Below are positions 59,114-64,000 of a stretch of 64,000 nt of DNA, piece after piece (the stretch's first letter is position 1; each line of letters opens with the position of its first letter). The position numbers and the translations under genes are program-made. The DNA is from Kalaharituber pfeilii (lineage: Eukaryota; Ascomycota; Pezizomycetes; Pezizales; Pezizaceae): contig WHUZ01000026.1 of NCBI GenBank assembly GCA_015179045.1, forward strand, positions 124,001 to 188,000, given 5' to 3'. The notes beneath the pieces were generated by a model. That model saw only the letters and a list, made by a program, of their open reading frames with translations, did no database searches and was not told the origin of the DNA.

Positions 59114-62100
59114 ATGGCGACAGCTGCTGTTATTGACTCTTCAAGCAGTGCCCTCTCTGATGCTCTACTGAAGTCCATCCTTCAGGGCGAGTTTCCCGAC
59201 GAATTGACCTCCATCACAGAGCTTAAGCCGGAAGCTATTCCAGTGATTATCAATGATTTGGAGAAGGCTATTGAAAGTGTGAAGGTGGGAGGATGAAGCG
59301 CTCCACGGCATGGAAGAAGAGGAAAAACATGGACTGATGTTTCTTTTGGTACGATAGAGCGAAATCAAAGGAATAAACAAGTCAAATGGGTCGCAGATTA
59401 ACTTCTGGGTGAGGCATGCAAGTAAATTGCATGAGGATGTGGAGAAATCGAAGGAAAAGGCGAGAGAAATTGTGAAAATGGAGGAAAAGGAGAAGGTGGG
59501 GAACCTCACTTCATACCTCACATTCCGTCTGCGTTCCAGCCTCACATCAACCCCAAGGGATTTATATCTACTACAAACATAGCAACGAGGGGAAGGGGAA
59601 CCCGCTTTCGCTGACGCTGGAACATCAAGCAGTAATAGGCTCTACACCAATCCATCCACGATGCACAAGCCAAGCACACTTTCCTCTCTGCCGAAATCAA
59701 GTTCAACCAGTCCCTAGCTAGTATTCTAGGAAGCCTGCAGTTGATTGGCAATACAGTAGACCAAGTTAGCATGTTTGTCGAGCAGGGAGATCTCGGGATG
59801 GCAATTGCGCAGCTCCAGGCCGCGGAGCATGCACTTGGGCAGCTTGGCTGCGAGGGAATAATTGTGGTAGGGCTGATGAAGGAAAAGGTTGCGGGGATGA
59901 AGAGGACGTTGGTGGATGCGGTGGAGAGTTACTGGTCCAGGTTGATTAGTAGTGGGAAGGAGGGTGGAGAGGGGTGGGTGAGAATTGTCAAGGAAGTGAA
60001 AGGTATTATTTCAAATTGCTATATTTCAGATTGCTATATTGGTCGTAATTATTTGGATTCGGTGTGGCTAACGCTGCTGCTGTCAGGACCTAATGGGGTT
60101 GTGATAAGTGGAGACACAGTGTTAGAAGCACTGGGGGCACTGGGACTATCTAAGGCGAGAGTGGATGGCCTTCATCAACTCATTGATGCGGTGTTGGTAA
60201 AACCACGGCTTGAGGTATCGCGAGTCATCGGAGATGTCCCATCCTATATTGTTGAAGAAGAGACGTCTACGATCAGGATTAAGGGGCGTAGTAATGATCT
60301 GTCAGCTGGTACCTACCTCTAAAGATGTTCCTCGCAATATATACAAAGCTGACATGTTGGATTTGAACAGCGCATCTCTATTCCGATCTACACTTAATTG
60401 TCAATTTCCTCCACGGCAGACTCCCCTCCTCCCTTCAGAGGACCTTCTCAAGGATATTCACACCATCACTGAACACTCGCCTAATCTCGACCTACTTGCC
60501 CGCCACCATCCCTTCCGCTCTGTCGGCCCTGCCTCGCCTTCAGGCTGTACTTCAGAAAACATCCGAATTTGAGTCGTACCTCAAGTCAATATCCTGGACG
60601 CTTGAACTAGATCTTCAGGACTGGGTCGAGCGAGCCCCTCGTGTGTGGTTAGCCAAGCGGAGAGAAGATGCCCTAGACACCACAAGGGTGCTGTTTGCCA
60701 CTGGAAAAGTCAAAGTGACAAAAGTAGTTGAACGGAGCGAGACCATGCAGGAATCTCCAAGCTCTCCGATGGCAGGAACGGATAAGGGGAGCGATGATAG
60801 CTGGGACCAGAATTGGTTTGACGACGAAAGTAAAGAGCGTGACTTGCCGACACAAAGTAAGAAAGGGGATACACCAATGGCAGCGGATAAAGGGAAAGAG
60901 AGGCCGAGCGGTGCCGAGAGAGAGGTTACAAAGAGTCTGATTTTGTCAGATGACGAGGAGGATGCTTCAGGGTGGGGTTTGGATGAGGATCTGGATTTAG
61001 GAGATGTGGAAGATGAAGGAGGTGAAAATAAGCCGGAGGAGAAGGTAGAGGTGGAGGCGGAGGGTAAGAAGGAAGCAGTGGCGGATGACGGTGCGCCGCC
61101 CCAAATTGATGATATGGATTGGGGTGATTGGGGGGAGGATGATAATGACGGGACTTCTACTGCGAATGTGACTAAGGCGAAGAACGAGCCGAAGGCGCGG
61201 CAGCAACAGGAGCAGCAACAGAAACATCAACCGAAGGAGCAACAGAAGCCGAAGATCCCGACGACCCCAACGAAGCGGAAGAGGACGACGAAGGGGGGAT
61301 CGTCACCAAGTGAGATTACGTTAACAGAGACGTACACAATTACGGGGATGCCTGATGGGGTAATTGAAATTATTAGGCAATTGTTGGAGGACGTGAAGCA
61401 GCTTTCTACAAACGCGAAGTATGTTCATATTCATTGTATCCGTTCAAGGTGCTCAGGGTAATGTTATGTTTAACCAAATCAACTGACAAATTTGTATCCG
61501 GAAAATAAGGTATACTTCCTCCCCCATCGCGCCCGCCGCTCCCATGGTCCTGGCTCTGCCTGTGCTTGTACTTGCAGCGTACCGTGCGCTGGCGCCAATA
61601 TATTACTCTACGGGTATTGCGTCAAAGATGTTCCTTCACAACGACTGCGTGCGAATCGAGGAGAAGTTGCGGGACGTACAAGCCGAGTTCGCGGCACCTA
61701 CAGGTATATTTGCGGGACTCTCGTTGGAGGGGACGGCGATGGAGATGGCGGCGTTTGGGAAGAGGTGGTATTCGAAGGATCTTGTATGTGTCCTTTCCCA
61801 ACCAGTATTCCCATTACTCCCAACGTGATCACACTCTGGTAAGACGCTAATACGTGGAGCGAGCAATGAATAGGAAGCGCAGCGCATCATCCTCCGTGAC
61901 TATCTGGACGGTACCCAAGGCCTCGTCGCCTGCACTGAGTATCCACAATCCACGACTTGTGAAAACGCCATCAAAGCTGTCGTGGACCGCTTACGCCTGC
62001 TACACAGCAAATGGGAGCCCGTCCTATCCCGCTCCACCCTCTACCAGGCCCTCGGTTCGCTCCTCTCCACCGTCTGCACCAAGATTACAAACGACATCTC

Positions 62101-62437
62101 GGACATATCAGACATTTCCGATGCCGAGTCTCGCCGTCTGGCGTCGTTCTGCGCAGAGGTGGGTAAGTTGGAGGAGTTGTTTCTCACGGGCATAGGAGGG
62201 GAGGCAGAGGTGCCGAAGACAGCGGTGTATACGCCGGGTTGGCTCAAGTTTAGATATTTGGAGAATATATTGGAGTGTACGATGGTGGAACTGATCGAGC
62301 TGTATGATGAGGGGTTGCTGGTGGATTTTGAGAAGGAGGAGTTGATGGATTTGGTGAGGGCGTTGTTTGCGGATACGGAGAATAGAAGAAGGTGTTTGGA
62401 CGTCATTAGGAGGGGACCGAAGGGTGGAACTAGGTGA
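59114..62437 (+). CDS. DSL1: ZW10/Dsl1-family ER vesicle-tethering subunit
   Basis: Predicted to tether COPI vesicles to the ER with Tip20/Sec39 and SNAREs. Exons 59114-59284, 59358-59495, 59639-60002, 60087-60308, 60371-61418, 61510-61782/3, 61874-62437; 926 codons plus stop. Helical N-terminal half (ALHQSIHDAQAKHTFLSAEI, SILGSLQLIGNTVDQV, FLHGRLPSSLQRTFSRIF, WVERAPRVWLAKRRE). A disordered acidic middle (about 420-560) carries tryptophan motifs SWDQNWFDD, GWGLDEDLDL and DMDWGDWGEDD, resembling the COPI-binding lasso of yeast Dsl1. The C-terminal ZW10 domain follows (AYRALAPIYYS, MFLHNDCVRIEEKL, YTPGWLKFRYLENILECTMV). Intron 3 (84 nt) is stop-free and a multiple of three. The 143-bp intron 2 might hide a small exon. 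Confidence 0.9.
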
Positions 62438-62808
62438 AGAGGATGGAGTGGAAGGGGAGGAAAAGAGGGGGGGGAAAGGGAGATGGGAATTGTGATCACT
62501 GGAAAAGGTGGAGTGTAGTTAGTTGTGCTGGGGGATGTAATGCTGTTATGGGCGTATGCCTAGAGTTATTCTATACACAATCAACAATTATAATTTTTGG
62601 TATTTGGATAAATCTCCCCCTTCTATGCAGTAAATTCCCTCTGTTATCCATCTTTTGTACTTCTTAAAGCTGCTTTGCATCCCATCTCCATCACTCTATA
62701 CTTTTCCATCATTTCATTTCCGCACCCCCCCAATTCCCCACCGCAGTAATATGTACTCCTTCCTTCTCCATCTCCATCTCCTTCAACCTTTACCGGAGAA
62801 ATATCACC
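62438..62808. terminator. Convergent 3' region of DSL1 and MRPL34
   Basis: 371 bp. Both genes end here. No ORF; T/C-rich on the plus strand after 62620. Confidence 0.5.
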
Positions 62809-63326
62809 TTAATGACTCAAACTCTTCCTGCCCTTCGCTCTCCTCCTCTTCAAAATTGCCTGTCCAGTGCGTGAGCGCACTCGCGCAAGGAACCCGTGGC
62901 GGCGTTTACGGACAAAGTGAGATGGGTCGTAAGTATCGCGGGGGCCGTTGCGGACTTGGAGGGAGCGAAGGGCGGGGTGGGTCGAGATGCGGGGGAGGAG
63001 GTCTAGAGCTCCTTCCGCGGTAGGGGTTGGGAGGGTTGGGAGGGTTGTGGGTGGGGTAAAGGTAGTGCAGGTGGGGAGCCGGGAAAGGATGGTGGGGCGG
63101 AGGGGGGTGAGGATGGTGAGGTTTCTGTGGAGTGGTTAACGAGGATTGGCGGGCGGGGGGATTCGGAGAGGGTGGGGAGTTACCGAGCAGAGATGGAGAT
63201 AGGGTTGGATGGTGTATATGTGACGGCGAGAAGGAGGTGGGATGATCCTGATGAGGGAGTGGACGGAAGGTGGGAGGTGGCTCTGGCGGCGCCGCGGAGG
63301 AGGGCGGAGGTTGCGCGGGCGAACAT
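62809..63326 (-). CDS. MRPL34: Mitochondrial ribosomal protein bL34m
   Basis: Two exons: 63326-63184 and 63124-62809, with a 59-bp intron; 152 codons plus stop. The N-terminus [20 protein letters not shown] is basic and amphipathic, a good mitochondrial presequence. A Pro/Thr-rich linker follows ([18 protein letters not shown]), longer than in bacterial L34. The C-terminal 40 residues are the L34 core: [20 protein letters not shown] and [13 protein letters not shown]. Very GC- and CT-rich coding sequence makes the other frames open too; the L34 core fixes the frame. Confidence 0.93.
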
Positions 63327-63646
63327 TGTGATGGTAATTGGAAAGGATCCCGGTGGATGCTGGCGAGACTGAGTTGCACTGGTGTAGGATCGCTGTAGGG
63401 GGGAGGGGGGGGGGGGGGGGTGAGCGTAGGAGGGGCCGATGCGCATGCGGCCCGGAAGGGCTATGCCGCGATTGGGATAGTGCAAGTGCCAAGATTTCAG
63501 GTTCATTGAGAGCGAGAATTGGATGAGGACGATCAACACGGCGCACTCTTGATTCGAGCTCCATCTCTAAAACAACACGCCGCCCTTCACCAGCGGCGGT
63601 AATCTGTAAACATCTACATCTCCCGATCAGCTCTTCGCCGCATACC
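63327..63646. promoter_or_regulatory. Bidirectional promoter with G16 run
   Basis: 320 bp between divergent start codons of MRPL34 and the gene at 63647. A run of 16 G at 63405-63420 (C on the MRPL34 sense strand) lies about 80 bp before the MRPL34 start. Confidence 0.6.
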
Positions 63647-64000
63647 ATGTCCACCACCTTCCACCCCTCCTACCTGCCCACGCACATCCAGACCTCCAAA
63701 CCCCTCCCCCCGTCGTCCGCCGCTCCAATTCTCCAATCCTTCATCCACTGGACGTCCGTCACACGTCCCATACGCAACCGCAAATATCCCTACCAAAATG
63801 TTCCGGTAGTCCCGTTCCCGCAATCCGTTCTCAACAACCTCAGGCGCATAGAGATGGGGCTACGCGGCGAGCAGGCACCGAGAGTCAAGCCTTCTGCTTC
63901 TGCTGGCGCCTCGGCCGATGCACAGGGCGAGAAGAAACGGAAACGAAAGCGCTTTGAGGAAGAGGAGGAGGAGAGAGAGGGGGGAAAGGAGGAGGTAGCA
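63647..64000 (+). CDS. Unrecognised protein, 5' part only (runs off the window)
   Basis: The open frame covers at least 118 codons and continues past the end. It begins MSTTFHPSYLPTHIQTSKPL, has a compact hydrophobic stretch AAPILQSFIHWTSVTRPIRN and PYQNVPVVPFPQSVLNNLRR, then turns into an Ala/Ser linker, a basic KKRKRKR cluster and a Glu-rich EEEEEE run. The basic and acidic low-complexity part suggests a nuclear or nucleolar protein. I do not recognise the family. Confidence 0.6.
   Translation, partial: MSTTFHPSYLPTHIQTSKPLPPSSAAPILQSFIHWTSVTRPIRNRKYPYQNVPVVPFPQSVLNNLRRIEMGLRGEQAPRVKPSASAGASADAQGEKKRKRKRFEEEEEEREGGKEEVA

Noticed and set aside
62906..63379. 157-codon proline-rich minus-strand ORF
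   Set aside because: Wrong frame of the MRPL34 gene; the L34 core is in another frame reached by splicing.

Overview
The window is nuclear DNA of a filamentous ascomycete (Pezizomycotina). The evidence is fifteen fungal protein-coding genes, most cut by short 50-80 bp GT-AG introns, standard codon use, long AT-rich or homopolymer-rich intergenic spacers, small TA-target transposons and a transposase broken by a C-to-T type stop. Intron density is high (15 introns in the cation-chloride cotransporter), which would suit an early-diverging lineage such as Pezizomycetes, but that placement is an inference. I rebuilt the exons by hand from splice signals, reading frame and family motifs. In all but one multi-exon gene, the exon lengths sum to an exact multiple of three.

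Layout. 0-8.3 kb (minus): L-serine/threonine dehydratase, then the vacuolar cation-chloride cotransporter VHC1. 10.4-13.0 kb (plus): an Avt3/Avt4-type vacuolar amino-acid transporter with a 5' reading-frame problem. 15.7-17.6 kb (minus): a CHFR-type RING ubiquitin ligase with a repeat-coded tail. 18.3-26.3 kb: RAD16 (minus) and RAD7 (plus) head to head, the two partners of the global-genome nucleotide-excision-repair complex, with a 1.47 kb inverted-repeat transposon in the shared upstream region. 28.7-30.5 kb: ornithine aminotransferase CAR2. A second copy of the transposon follows, then SGF73 (SAGA deubiquitinase module), POL31 (DNA polymerase delta subunit), a small membrane protein and RPL38. 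39.7-44.9 kb is repeat-rich: a decayed DDE transposase and a 0.69 kb MITE with internal TATAGTGA repeats. 44.9-46.5 kb: a PAQR/Izh3-type membrane receptor. 46.5-54.2 kb is a gene desert holding two inverted LTR-like repeats of about 300 bp. 54.3-64 kb: intronless TAL1 (transaldolase), a small GPI-type surface protein, a ZW10/Dsl1 vesicle-tethering subunit, MRPL34 and the start of one unrecognised gene.

How the genes relate. Most are housekeeping. The functionally coherent block is CHFR-like - RAD16 - RAD7: three proteins of ubiquitin ligation and DNA-damage or checkpoint control within about 10.6 kb. VHC1 and the AVT transporter are both vacuolar transporters sharing one divergent 2.1 kb upstream region. 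I found no CRISPR array, no secondary-metabolite cluster and no rRNA or convincing tRNA gene.
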